Counted from the first letter of the stretch, positions 18,153 to 26,184 are shown. The stretch: 64,000 bases of DNA from Prado023 sp963714995 (GCA_963714995.1 CAVQQP010000007.1:62001-126000), one strand, 5' to 3'. Made by a program: numbers and translations. The notes: a model not told the origin generated them from the letters alone.

Positions 18153-18549
18153 GCGTCGACTCCTTGCACTCATCGCGATCCTGCTCGGCACCACCGCAGT
18201 GCTGGCGGGCTGCTCCTCGGACAGCGCGTCGGTCGAGAATGTCTCAGCCGACCAGTTCCTGACTGCGTCGGCCGAGCCCGGCACCGTCGTGGTCGATGTC
18301 CGCACTCCCGCCGAGTTCGCCGCCGGGCATGTGGACGGGGCGGTGAACATCGACGTCGAGTCCGGGAACTTCGCCTCCGAGATCGCCGCCCTTCCCAAGG
18401 ACACCACCTACGCGGTGTACTGCCGCTCGGGCCGCCGGTCCACGCTGGCCACCGACCAGATGGCCGAGGCCGGGTTCACCTCCCTGGTCAACCTCGAGGG
18501 CGGGGTCGCCGACCTGCAGGCCGCTGGCGCCCCCATCGTGACGGGCTGA
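18151..18549 (+). CDS. Rhodanese-domain lipoprotein
   Basis: 132 residues: a signal peptide with lipobox VLAG-C (Cys22), a short linker and a single rhodanese domain. VVVDVRTPAEFAAGHVDGAVNID is the conserved CH2A region, and VYCRSGRRS carries the catalytic Cys in the loop CRSGRRS, a thiosulfate or persulfide type loop. Anchored outside the membrane, it may transfer sulfane sulfur or detoxify persulfide. The CsoR/CstR-like operator at its start codon supports sulfide or persulfide control, since CstR regulons in Staphylococcus contain rhodaneses. Monocistronic: the next gene converges 28 bp away. Confidence 0.88.
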   Translation: MRRLLALIAILLGTTAVLAGCSSDSASVENVSADQFLTASAEPGTVVVDVRTPAEFAAGHVDGAVNIDVESGNFASEIAALPKDTTYAVYCRSGRRSTLATDQMAEAGFTSLVNLEGGVADLQAAGAPIVTG

Positions 18550-18577
18550 GCAGCACCGCTGCACCCAGGCCCGCCCG

Positions 18578-19375
18578 TCAGCCCATCCGACGGTCGTCGA
18601 GCGCTGGGAACGCCCCGCGCCAGGCAGCGACCCGATCGGGGTCGATCTCCACGGACAGGACCTCCTCGCCGGTGCCGGCCTCGGCCAGGACCTCGCCCTG
18701 CGGGTCGATGACCATCGAGCACCCGGCGATCGGCACACCCCCGTGGGTCCCCGCCTCGTTGCAGGCAAGGACGTAGGCCTGATTCTCGATGGCCCGGGCC
18801 CGGGCCAGGATCTGCCAGTGCGTCACCCGCCGCTCCGGCCAGCCGGCCGGGATCACGAACGCCTCGGCCCCGCCGTCCACCAGGGCCCGGAAGAGCTCCG
18901 GGAAGCGCAGGTCGTAGCACGTGGCCAGCCCTGTGCGCCCGAGGGGGCCGTCGACCACCACGGCATCACCCCCGCTGGTCATCACCGAGGTCTCGCCGCC
19001 GTTGAACCCGAACAGGTGGACCTTGCGGTACGACCCCGCCAGCGTGCCGTCGGGTCCGAACGCCACCTGGGTGTTGAAGTAGTCGATCTCCCCGGACTCC
19101 GCCTCGACCCGCTCGGCGAAGGACCCGCCGAACACCCACGCACCTGCCTCGGCCGCCACCTGCGCCAGCGACCGGCACAGCGGGCCGTGCAGTGGTTCGG
19201 CGTGCACCGGCATGAGGTCGATGGCGAAGGCACCGATGGGCCACAGCTCGGGCAGCACGATCAGGTCGTGGTCGGCAGCGACCTCGGCGGCCATGGCCAG
19301 GACCCGTGCGATGCGATCGGCCACGGGCTCGTCGTCGGTGATGCTCACCTGGAGCAGTGCGACGCGGACCGACAT
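18578..19375 (-). CDS. Nitrilase-superfamily carbon-nitrogen hydrolase
   Basis: 265 residues with the Glu-Lys-Cys triad. The Glu lies in DLIVLPELWPIG, the Lys in GSYRKVHLFGFNGGE and the Cys in GLATCYDLRFPELFR. The motifs match the branch with omega-amidase, NIT2 and other small amidases. The likely reaction is hydrolysis of a linear amide; the exact substrate is not fixed. ATG 19375 begins the conserved VRVALLQVSI strand. It is the last gene of a minus-strand run after the acyl-CoA ligase and glutaredoxin-like genes, five bases after the latter's stop. Confidence 0.9.
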   Translation of the reverse strand: MSVRVALLQVSITDDEPVADRIARVLAMAAEVAADHDLIVLPELWPIGAFAIDLMPVHAEPLHGPLCRSLAQVAAEAGAWVFGGSFAERVEAESGEIDYFNTQVAFGPDGTLAGSYRKVHLFGFNGGETSVMTSGGDAVVVDGPLGRTGLATCYDLRFPELFRALVDGGAEAFVIPAGWPERRVTHWQILARARAIENQAYVLACNEAGTHGGVPIAGCSMVIDPQGEVLAEAGTGEEVLSVEIDPDRVAAWRGAFPALDDRRMG

Positions 19376-19380
19376 GGTCG

Positions 19381-19629
19381 TCAGGGTAGACCCGCGGCGA
19401 GCGCGGAGCGTAGCGCGGCCTCGTCGACGTGCCAGATCCCGAACTCCGCACCGTCGACGAGGGTGACCGGGATCTGCTCCCAGTACCGATCGGCGAGCGC
19501 CGGGTCGTCGAGGATCGAGACCTCGTCCCAGGCCACGTCCACCTCGGCGCACACCCGCTGGATCACGAGGCGTGCCTGATCGCACAGGTGGCATCCGGGC
19601 TTGCCCACCAGGCGGACCCGCGGGGTCAC
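19381..19629 (-). CDS. Glutaredoxin-like protein (DUF836/thioredoxin fold)
   Basis: 82 residues starting at GTG 19629, which overlaps the TGA of the acyl-CoA ligase gene (GTGA). RVRLVGKPGCHLCDQARLVI shows the redox motif CHLC at the N-terminus of the first helix. IPVTLVDGAEFGIWHVDE is the cis-Pro strand and the exit. It matches the short actinobacterial glutaredoxin-like family, of which I recall Rv0508 as a member. A disulfide or mixed-disulfide reductase role is inferred. Confidence 0.88.
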   Translation of the reverse strand: MTPRVRLVGKPGCHLCDQARLVIQRVCAEVDVAWDEVSILDDPALADRYWEQIPVTLVDGAEFGIWHVDEAALRSALAAGLP

Positions 19630-21125
19630 TCCCGGACGCCCTTGAGCTTGCCCTTGGTGATCTTGCCGGTGGCTGCCCGGGGCAGCCGGGGGGCGAACTC
19701 GATGAGCGAGGGGCACTTGAAGCGGGCCAGGCGGGCCTCGCAGAACGCCCGCAGGTCGTCGGGCTCGGGCACCCCCTTGCGCAGGACCACCACGGCCTTC
19801 ACCGACTCGCCGGTGAGCGGGTGCGGCACACCGATGACGGCCACCTCAGCGACGGCGGGGTGCGTCGCCATGACAGCCTCGACCTCGCGCGGGTAGACGT
19901 TGAACCCGGAGACGATGATGAGGTCGCGCCGGCGGTCCACCAATCGGTAGTCGCCGTCCTCGTCGAGGATGGCGACGTCGCCGGTGTGGAACCAGCCCTC
20001 GGGATCCACCCCGCCCGACGCATCGGGCCAGTACCCGGACAGCACCGACCGGGCCTTGACCCAGACCTCGCCCGGATCGCCCTCGTCGACCTCCTGCCCC
20101 GAGGTGTCGCGCAACGAGACCTGGACCCCGGGAAGCGGGCGTCCGACCGAGCCCGGCTTGGCGCGTCGGGACACGAGCGTGGACGTGACCACGGGACAGC
20201 ACTCGGTGAGCCCGTAGCCCTCCCAGATCGGCTTGCCGGTGATGGTGCGGAACTGCGCGAAGACGTCTGGCGGGAGGGCCGAGGCGCCGCTGATCAACAG
20301 GCGCACGCCGTCCATGGACTCCCGCAGCGATCCCTCCGCACTCCATGAGACGAACATGGGTGGGGCGCCGGCGATGTTGGTGACACCGAGCTCGCGGATG
20401 GCGGCCAAGGACGAGCGCGACTCGAAGCGGTCGAGCAGGACGCAGGTCGCGCCCACCTTGGCCACGAGGCCCAGGCCGGCGTTGAGCCCGTAGATGTGGA
20501 ACATGGGCAGCACCAGCAGCAGCCGGTCATCGGCCTCCATCGCCGCGGGGCGCCGGATCTTGGCCAGGGCGTCGATGTTGGCCCGCATGGCTCCGTGGCT
20601 GAGCATCGCGCCCTTGGGCTGGCCCTCGCTGCCGGAGGTGTACATGAGCACGGCGATGTCCTTGGCGGCCGTCCTCGGTGGCGAGAACGCCCCGCGGCCC
20701 CCCGGACCGGCGCCCACCAGCTCGGCCCCCTCCTCGGAGTCGACGGCCAGCACTCGCGTCGCGTGGGCCCGCTTCGCGACGGAGGCCCCGACCTTGGCCG
20801 CACCGGCGTCGTGGAGCAGGATCGCGGCACCGGCGTCGTTGCACAGCCGGCTGACCTCGGTGGCGGTGTACCCGGTGTTGATCGGCACCGCGACCATTCC
20901 GGCGCGCAGCACGCCGAAGTAGGCGATCGCGAACTCGGGGCGGTTGCCGATCATCAGCGCCACGCGGGAGCCCTTGATGAGGCCGGCCTGGGTCAGGGCC
21001 CGTGCGGCCCGATCGACACGCTGGTCGACCTCGGACCAGGTGAGCTGGGTGCTCCGGGTCACGAGGGCCGGATGGTCCGGGCGAGCAGCGGCCGAATCGC
21101 GCACGAGGTCAGCGATGTTCGTCAC
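19626..21125 (-). CDS. AMP-dependent acyl-CoA synthetase/ligase
   Basis: A 499-residue ANL-superfamily enzyme activating a carboxylic acid as acyl-AMP and then acyl-CoA. VLMYTSGSEGQPKGAMLSH is the P-loop-like A3 motif, EGYGLTECCPVV the A5 motif, WFHTGDVAILDEDGDYRLVDRRRDLIIVSGFNVYP the A7-A8 hinge, and PRAATGKITKGKL holds the A10 lysine. The start is GTG 21125 (MTNIADLVRDSAAARPDHPAL). At about 500 residues it resembles medium/long-chain and malonyl-CoA-ligase-like members. Coupled to the glutaredoxin-like gene. Its exact acid is undetermined. Confidence 0.92.
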   Translation of the reverse strand: MTNIADLVRDSAAARPDHPALVTRSTQLTWSEVDQRVDRAARALTQAGLIKGSRVALMIGNRPEFAIAYFGVLRAGMVAVPINTGYTATEVSRLCNDAGAAILLHDAGAAKVGASVAKRAHATRVLAVDSEEGAELVGAGPGGRGAFSPPRTAAKDIAVLMYTSGSEGQPKGAMLSHGAMRANIDALAKIRRPAAMEADDRLLLVLPMFHIYGLNAGLGLVAKVGATCVLLDRFESRSSLAAIRELGVTNIAGAPPMFVSWSAEGSLRESMDGVRLLISGASALPPDVFAQFRTITGKPIWEGYGLTECCPVVTSTLVSRRAKPGSVGRPLPGVQVSLRDTSGQEVDEGDPGEVWVKARSVLSGYWPDASGGVDPEGWFHTGDVAILDEDGDYRLVDRRRDLIIVSGFNVYPREVEAVMATHPAVAEVAVIGVPHPLTGESVKAVVVLRKGVPEPDDLRAFCEARLARFKCPSLIEFAPRLPRAATGKITKGKLKGVRE

Positions 21126-21153
21126 ACGAGCAGTGTGGCATGTCCAATCCGGC

Positions 21154-21159
21154 TAGGCT
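21154..21159 (+). promoter_or_regulatory. -10 box of leaderless HAD-IB gene
   Basis: TAGGCT, six bases before GTG 21166. Confidence 0.55.
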
Positions 21160-21165
21160 CGCCCC

Positions 21166-22185
21166 GTGGCTGAATCCCCGAACGCCCCACACGAGCGGGC
21201 GACACCAGAGGATCTGGAGGCCGAGGACGAGGTTGGGGCTGGTCCCACACACGTCCCGGGAGCCGGCATGCAGCCCCCGCCGGACGGGGACGATGTCGCA
21301 GGGATCACCTCGGCCGAGGGCGACGAGACCGACGAGGTGATCGAGCCCGTCGAGGTGTGGCTGACCGCCGGGATCAGCGCCCTCGAGCCGGAGAATGCGG
21401 GCCCCGGCGCAGCAGCCTTCTTCGACATCGACAACACGATCATGCGCGGATCGAGCATCGTGGCCCTGGCCAGGGGTATGGCCGACCGGGACTACTTCAC
21501 CACCAGCGAGGTCGTGGACTTCACCTGGAAGCAGCTGAAGTACGTGCTCTCCGGCCGCGAGAACATGGACGACATGGCCCAGGCCACCGAGAACGGGCTG
21601 CTGTTCGTCAAGGGTCGCGAGCCGCGCGAGATCCAGGACATGGCCGAGCAGGCCTATGACGAGCACATGGTGGGCCGGCTCTGGGCCGGCACCGTGGAGC
21701 TCGCCGAGGCGCACAAGGCCCTGGGCCACGAGGTCTGGCTGGTCAGCGCGACCCCGGTGGAGGTCGCCGACGTCATCGCCCGCCGCCTGGGTCTCACCGG
21801 GGGCCTCGGGACGATCGCCGAGGTCGCCGACGGGCAGTACACGGGGCGGCTCGACGGGGTCCCCCTGCACGGCGCGGCGAAGGCCGCCGCGGTCGAGCGG
21901 CTGGCCGCCGAGCACGGGCTGGACCTGGACAGGTGCGCGGCGTACTCCGACTCCGCCAACGACATCCCGATGCTGTCGACGGTGGGCTGCCCCGTGGCGA
22001 TCAATCCCGACGGCGCCCTGCGGTCGCACGCCCGCGCTCAGGGATGGCCGATCCGCGACTACCGGATCCGCGGCAAGGAGTCGGTCCGCAAGGGCGTGCC
22101 CGCCGCCGCTGCAGCGGGACTCGTGGCCGGGGCGGCCGTGGGCGTGGCCAAGGCGATCTCGGTCATCCGGGAGAACCGGGCCTGA
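21166..22185 (+). CDS. HAD-IB family phosphatase (SerB1-like)
   Basis: 339 residues. An acidic low-complexity N-terminus of about 80 residues precedes the catalytic domain. AAFFDIDNTIMRGSSIVALARGM carries the nucleophile DIDNT, VWLVSATPVEVADVIARRLG the Ser/Thr motif II, and AYSDSANDIPMLSTVGCPVAINPD the acidic motif IV. The C-terminus has a hydrophobic segment (AAAAAGLVAGAAVGVAKAI) that could contact the membrane. The family includes phosphoserine phosphatase-like proteins (mycobacterial SerB1) and lipid phosphatases; the acyltransferase gene nearby makes a phospholipid link possible. The start is GTG 21166, leaderless by box spacing. Confidence 0.88.
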   Translation: MAESPNAPHERATPEDLEAEDEVGAGPTHVPGAGMQPPPDGDDVAGITSAEGDETDEVIEPVEVWLTAGISALEPENAGPGAAAFFDIDNTIMRGSSIVALARGMADRDYFTTSEVVDFTWKQLKYVLSGRENMDDMAQATENGLLFVKGREPREIQDMAEQAYDEHMVGRLWAGTVELAEAHKALGHEVWLVSATPVEVADVIARRLGLTGGLGTIAEVADGQYTGRLDGVPLHGAAKAAAVERLAAEHGLDLDRCAAYSDSANDIPMLSTVGCPVAINPDGALRSHARAQGWPIRDYRIRGKESVRKGVPAAAAAGLVAGAAVGVAKAISVIRENRA

Positions 22186-22229
22186 GCCGCAGCTGAACCG
22201 CCCGTCCATCTTGGACCCGGTGGGGCCAC

Positions 22230-22275
22230 CCGTCCGTCTGCCCCACTTGGGGCGCCAGTGGTGGCAGACGGACGG
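22230..22275 (-). terminator. Large hairpin terminator
   Basis: CCGTCCGTCTGCC (22230-22242) and GGCAGACGGACGG (22263-22275) form a perfect 13-bp stem. It lies between the HAD-IB gene and the orphan minus-strand coding tail and could serve both directions. Confidence 0.7.
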
Positions 22276-22288
22276 CGTGCGAACGAGG

Positions 22289-22411
22289 TCAGATCAGTGC
22301 GGCGCACTGACCGATCGCGTTACGGCCGACGACGTTGACGCTGCCCGGGACGAAACCTCCAGACACGCCCGGGGTCAGTCCCATGCAGGTGAGGTTCCGA
22401 TCCCTGAGGAC
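22289..22411 (-). pseudogene. Orphan C-terminal coding tail, secreted-protein-like
   Basis: On the minus strand a frame reads RDRNLTCMGLTPGVSGGF followed by VPGSVNVVGRNAIGQCAALI and a TGA at 22291-22289. Composition and the Cys pair look like the end of a secreted, disulfide-bonded protein and not like a random shadow frame, and a strong terminator follows 14 bases after the stop. No start codon or upstream domain is present; the 5' side runs into the end of the acyltransferase gene. I read it as the remnant of a deleted gene. Family unknown. Confidence 0.4.
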
Positions 22412-22422
22412 CCGCTGGCGGC

Positions 22423-23340
22423 TCAGCGGAAGATGCCGCGCCGGCGGACGAGCATCCGGTAGAGGTTGTGCTGGATGGTCTCGCGCACCTGGTCGGTGAT
22501 CTCGAAGACCAGCATCGGGTCCTCGGCGGCCGCATCCCCGAAGCCCTCGGTGTCGATGGGCTCCCCGAACTCGATGACCCACTTGGACGGCAGCGGGACC
22601 ATCCCCAGCGGACCGAGCCACGGGAAGGTGGGGGTGATCGGGAAGTACGGCAGCCCGAACATCCGGGCCACGACCTTCACGTTGCCCAGCATCGGGTAGA
22701 TCTCCTCGGACCCGACGACCGAGCACGGCACGATCGGGACACCTGCCTTCAGCGCCGCTGAGACGAACCCCCCGCGGCCGAAGCGCTGGAGCCGGTAGCG
22801 CTCGGAGAACGGCTTGCCCGTGCCCTTGTACCCCTCCGGCCAGACGCCCACGAGCTCGCCGGCACGCAGCAGCCGCTCGGCGTCGGCGTTGCAGGCCAAC
22901 GTGGCCCCCGCCTTGCGGGCCAGCATCCCGACGAACGGCATCTCGAAGACCATGTCCGCACCGAGCGGCCGCAGGTGCCGACGGTTCGGGTGCGAGTCGT
23001 GGATCGCCAGCTGCACCATCACCGCGTCCAGGCCGATGGTCCCGGCGTGGTTGGCCACCACCAGGGCACCGCCCTCGGCGGGCACGTTCTCGATGCCGCG
23101 GACCTCGACCCGGAACCAGTGCCGGTACAGCGGTCGCAGCGCTGCCAGCAGCACGCTGTCGTTGAGCTCGGGGTCGAAGCCGAACTCATCGACCTCGTAC
23201 TGGCCCAGGGCGCGACGCCGCAGGAACTCCAGGGCCTCACCCACCTGGTCGGCCCAGCTCGCCCCCTCGCCGATCACGGCCACGTCCGTGCCGGACGGCT
23301 CGTCGGCTCCGGGCATCCGCAGGACGCGCGCGTCACTCAC
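22423..23340 (-). CDS. Lysophospholipid/glycerolipid acyltransferase (PlsC-like)
   Basis: A 305-residue membrane-associated acyltransferase. VVANHAGTIGLDAVMVQLA contains the catalytic NHAGTIGLD, a variant of the HX4D motif. MVFEMPFVGMLARKAGAT is block II, LVGVWPEGYKGTGKPFSERYRLQRFGRGGF block III with the (P)EG motif, and GVPIVPCSVVGSEEI block IV. GTG 23340 overlaps the stop of the upstream epimerase gene. The same order (epimerase, acyltransferase) occurs in mycobacteria as galE2-Rv0502. Likely acylates a lysophospholipid or glycolipid on the cytoplasmic face. Confidence 0.88.
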   Translation of the reverse strand: MSDARVLRMPGADEPSGTDVAVIGEGASWADQVGEALEFLRRRALGQYEVDEFGFDPELNDSVLLAALRPLYRHWFRVEVRGIENVPAEGGALVVANHAGTIGLDAVMVQLAIHDSHPNRRHLRPLGADMVFEMPFVGMLARKAGATLACNADAERLLRAGELVGVWPEGYKGTGKPFSERYRLQRFGRGGFVSAALKAGVPIVPCSVVGSEEIYPMLGNVKVVARMFGLPYFPITPTFPWLGPLGMVPLPSKWVIEFGEPIDTEGFGDAAAEDPMLVFEITDQVRETIQHNLYRMLVRRRGIFR

Positions 23341-24362
23341 GCCGACCACCCGGACAGGATGCGTCCGGCCACCGTCTCCGCGCCGGTGACCAGCTCGGGG
23401 GTGATCACGTTGTTCAGCCGCCGGGCGTGGACGAAGTCGTCGAAGGTCTCGGCGGTGCTGTACTGCGGGGTGTACCCGAACTTCTCCCGCAGCCGCGTGG
23501 TGTCCACGGCGCGACCATGGGTCAGCAGCCGGATCTGCTCGGGGCTGAAGTCGGCGAAGCCCCCGCGCCGGACCCAGTGGCCCACCGCGCCCACGAAGGG
23601 CGACCAGACGGGCACGCCCACCCGCCCGGCACGGCGGATCGCCTGCGAGAGGGCCAGGACACCGTCGCCGGCCACGTTGTAGGTGCCGGGGTGGTCCTCC
23701 ACGGTGGCTCGGCGGAGCACCTCGAGGCCGTCGTCCTCGTGGACGAACTGCAGCCGCGCGTCGTAGCCCAGGACGGTCGGGATGACCGGCAGCGAGAAGT
23801 ACTGGGCCATCGGGGTGTTGGCCGTGGGCCCGAGGAAGTTCGCGAACCGCAGGGTCGTGACGGTCAGGTCGGGGCGGCGACGGGCCAGCCCGCGGACGTA
23901 GGACTCGACCTCCACGGAGTCCTTGGCCCAGCCGGAGCTGGGCAGGCTGGTCGGCTCCATGTCCTCGGTGAGCAGCGCGGCGTCACCGGCACCCGCGCCG
24001 TAGACCGAGGTCGAGGACTTCACGATGAGCTTCTCCACCGACGAGGCCTTCTGACAGGCCGCCAGCAGCTGCATCGTCCCGATGACGTTGATCTCCTTCA
24101 TCGGGGTGCGCCCGCCGGCCTGGCGAGGAGTGGCGATGACACCCATGTGCACGACGGTGTCGACGCCCGCTGTGGAGATCACCTTGCCGATGATCGGGTT
24201 GCGGATGTCGGCCCGGACGAAGTCGGCCCCACCGATGTCACCGGTGGGGGTCACGACATCGACACCGATGACCCGCTCCACGTCGGGATCATCGGTGAGC
24301 AGGCGCGCCATCCTGCCGCCGAGGTAACGGGAGACCCCCGTCACGAGAACGACACGCGCCAT
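23337..24362 (-). CDS. NAD-dependent epimerase/dehydratase family protein (GalE2-like)
   Basis: A 341-residue extended short-chain dehydrogenase. VVLVTGVSRYLGGRMARLL is the NAD-binding glycine motif (GxxxxxG variant), and VHMGVIATPR and KLIVKSSTSVYG are the mid-domain elements. The usual Tyr-x3-Lys is not obvious: the expected place reads SSGWAKDSVEVE, with Trp-x-Lys in place of YxxxK. That missing tyrosine suggests altered or lost epimerase chemistry. Nucleotide-sugar specificity therefore cannot be inferred. Begins at ATG 24362, five bases after the stop of the bS22 gene, so bS22, epimerase and acyltransferase form one unit. Confidence 0.82.
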   Translation of the reverse strand: MARVVLVTGVSRYLGGRMARLLTDDPDVERVIGVDVVTPTGDIGGADFVRADIRNPIIGKVISTAGVDTVVHMGVIATPRQAGGRTPMKEINVIGTMQLLAACQKASSVEKLIVKSSTSVYGAGAGDAALLTEDMEPTSLPSSGWAKDSVEVESYVRGLARRRPDLTVTTLRFANFLGPTANTPMAQYFSLPVIPTVLGYDARLQFVHEDDGLEVLRRATVEDHPGTYNVAGDGVLALSQAIRRAGRVGVPVWSPFVGAVGHWVRRGGFADFSPEQIRLLTHGRAVDTTRLREKFGYTPQYSTAETFDDFVHARRLNNVITPELVTGAETVAGRILSGWSA

Positions 24363-24366
24363 GGTG

Positions 24367-24465
24367 CTACTTGGCGTTACGGCGCTGGACCCGCGTGCGC
24401 TTGAGCAGCTTGCGGTGCTTCTTCTTCGCCATCCGCTTGCGACGCTTCTTGATCACAGAACCCAC
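24367..24465 (-). CDS. Small ribosomal protein bS22 (32 residues)
   Basis: A short gene: GTG 24465 to TAG 24367 encodes MGSVIKKRRKRMAKKKHR and then KLLKRTRVQRRNAK. It is an extremely basic peptide with the AURKAIP1/COX24 signature, corresponding to bS22 seen in mycobacterial 30S structures near the decoding-centre rRNA. AGGTCTCCCT precedes the start. It lies between the excisionase-type HTH gene and the epimerase gene, the same order as in mycobacteria. Confidence 0.93.
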   Translation of the reverse strand: MGSVIKKRRKRMAKKKHRKLLKRTRVQRRNAK

Positions 24466-24571
24466 AGGGAGACCTCACAGACTGGCCGGAAATTACTCGC
24501 CATGCTACCGCCCGGGCGCACCGGCCGGAAACCACGGCAGTCCGGCATGGACCTGTGCGGGCCGAACCGCC

Positions 24572-24769
24572 TCAGGCAGTGTCGACGAAGGAGCGGCGAA
24601 GGTAGTCGTCCACGATGTACTCGGGGATCCGTACGGAGCGACCGACCTTCAAGGCGGGCAGAGCCCCGGTGTTGACCATGCGGTAGACCGTCATCTTCGA
24701 CAGGCGCATGATGGCTGCAACCTCGGCAACGGTCAGCAGGCGGACCTCGCCCAGTGGTCGTTCAGTCAT
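24572..24769 (-). CDS. Excisionase/MerR-type helix-turn-helix protein (Rv0500A-like)
   Basis: A 65-residue winged HTH protein: LLTVAEVAAIMRLSKMTVYRMVNTGALPALKVGRSVRIP has the recognition helix (SKMTVYRMVN) and the wing (VGRSVRIP) of the excisionase/BldC class. Despite the family name, it is a conserved chromosomal actinobacterial gene and not a phage excisionase. A near-perfect Shine-Dalgarno sequence precedes ATG 24769. Directly upstream of bS22; likely a small DNA-binding regulator of unknown regulon. Confidence 0.88.
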   Translation of the reverse strand: MTERPLGEVRLLTVAEVAAIMRLSKMTVYRMVNTGALPALKVGRSVRIPEYIVDDYLRRSFVDTA

Positions 24770-24772
24770 CGG

Positions 24773-24783
24773 ATCACCTCCCC
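24773..24783 (-). promoter_or_regulatory. Strong ribosome binding site of the HTH gene
   Basis: On the minus strand GAGGGGAGGTGATCC runs directly into ATG 24769. The GGAGGTGATC core is fully complementary to the 16S rRNA 3' end, unusually extended for this window. Confidence 0.7.
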
Positions 24784-24908
24784 TCAGCGGGTTCGGAATA
24801 GTTCATCCTACGCCCATGCAGGTCCTGAGCAAATGGGGTATGCAGAGCGATTCAGGCAGGACTCACAGCCGTGGATCGCGCCTGGGTGCCCGGCTCCGCC
24901 CGGCTGCC

Positions 24909-26105
24909 TCAGAACGCGCCGAACGGGTCCGCCACCAGCCCCCAGTGCGGGAAGACCGCCCGCCGGGTGTCCATGATCGCCCGGTCGAGGGGGTCCTCAG
25001 GGTGGTAGCTGCGCTCGAAGGGCTGCGCCCACGGGTCGTTGCCATCGGTCATCCGGCCCGGGGCCGCGCGACCCAGGAGATCCAGGACGAACACCCGGAA
25101 GGCCTCCGGCGTCGGGGTCTCGGGCGCGATCGGCCGGTGCAGCGCCTCGGCGATCAGGTGCGTCCAGGCCCGGGGGACCACGTCCACGACCTCATACCCG
25201 CCCCCGCCCACGGCCACCCAGCGCCCGCCGGCGAGGCGATGGGCCAGCCGGTGCAGGGCCGAGTACGACGAGCGCTGGCCGTCCACGCTGAGCAGCAGGT
25301 GCGCCATGGCGTCCTCGAAGTGCGAGTCGCAGCCATGCTGGCTGACCAGGAACTCGGGATCGAACTCCTCGAGGATCGGTGGGACGACCGCGTTGAACGC
25401 GCGCAGCCACGCGTTGTCGGCCGTCCCCGCGGGCAGCGCCACATTCACGGAGGTGCCCAGGGCGCCCGGGCCACCGATGTCGCCTGGCCAGCCCGTCCCG
25501 GGGAACAGGGTCCGCCCGCTCTCGTGGAGGCTCATGGTCAGCACGCGCGGGTCGTCGTAGAACATGGCCTGCACGCCGTCGCCGTGGTGGGCGTCGACGT
25601 CGACGTATGCCACGCGCTGGACCCCGTGGTCGAGCAGCCAGCGGATCGCGACCCCGACGTCGTTGTAGACGCAGAAGCCCGCGGCCCGGTCGGCCATCGC
25701 GTGGTGCATCCCGCCGAACAGGTTCACGGCGTGCCCGGCGCGCCCGGAGTGCACCTCCTCGACCGCACGGAGGGTGGCACCGCACAGGTGTGCCGCCGCC
25801 TCGTGCATGCGGGGGAACACAGGCACGTCGTCGGTGCCCATCCCGAACCTCGGGTCTCCGGGGTCCCCGGTGTGCCCCGCCGTGCGCACGGCCGTCAGGA
25901 AGTCCGGGACGTGCACCTTCACCAGATCGTGGACACCTGCTGGCTCCACGTCACGGATCAGGTCGACGTTGGGGCCGTTCAGGAGGCCGAAGTCCTCGGC
26001 CAGGCGCATCGCGAGCTGCACCCGGATGGGCGCCATGGGATGCCCCTGCCCGAAGTCGTACGCCGACAACCTGGGGTCGGCGATCACGGCCACCCGATCG
26101 CTCAC
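24909..26105 (-). CDS. acuC: Acetoin utilization protein AcuC-like / class I-like deacetylase
   Basis: A 398-residue zinc deacetylase of the histone-deacetylase fold. MHHAMADRAAGFCVYND carries the tandem His of the active site, VAYVDVDAHHGDGVQAMFY the first zinc-binding Asp and His, and LVSQHGCDSHFEDAMAHL and GGGGYEVVDVVPRAWT the later metal and tyrosine-loop regions. AcuC-type enzymes deacetylate acetyl-CoA synthetase in Bacillus; a protein-lysine or small-molecule deacetylase role is inferred. GTG 26105 begins the homologous part; the open frame continues upstream antisense to trkH without homology. Monocistronic. Confidence 0.9.
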   Translation of the reverse strand: MSDRVAVIADPRLSAYDFGQGHPMAPIRVQLAMRLAEDFGLLNGPNVDLIRDVEPAGVHDLVKVHVPDFLTAVRTAGHTGDPGDPRFGMGTDDVPVFPRMHEAAAHLCGATLRAVEEVHSGRAGHAVNLFGGMHHAMADRAAGFCVYNDVGVAIRWLLDHGVQRVAYVDVDAHHGDGVQAMFYDDPRVLTMSLHESGRTLFPGTGWPGDIGGPGALGTSVNVALPAGTADNAWLRAFNAVVPPILEEFDPEFLVSQHGCDSHFEDAMAHLLLSVDGQRSSYSALHRLAHRLAGGRWVAVGGGGYEVVDVVPRAWTHLIAEALHRPIAPETPTPEAFRVFVLDLLGRAAPGRMTDGNDPWAQPFERSYHPEDPLDRAIMDTRRAVFPHWGLVADPFGAF

Positions 26106-26184
26106 CCACCCACCGTAGCCCCCCCGCGGTCCCGGACGGCGCGCGGGAAGGGGCCATAACGGGCAATGCAGGACCGCAAGTGAA

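Noticed and set aside
24572..24769. Phage excisionase as evidence of a prophage
   Set aside because: The HTH gene is a conserved chromosomal actinobacterial gene next to bS22; no integrase, phage structural gene or att site is nearby.
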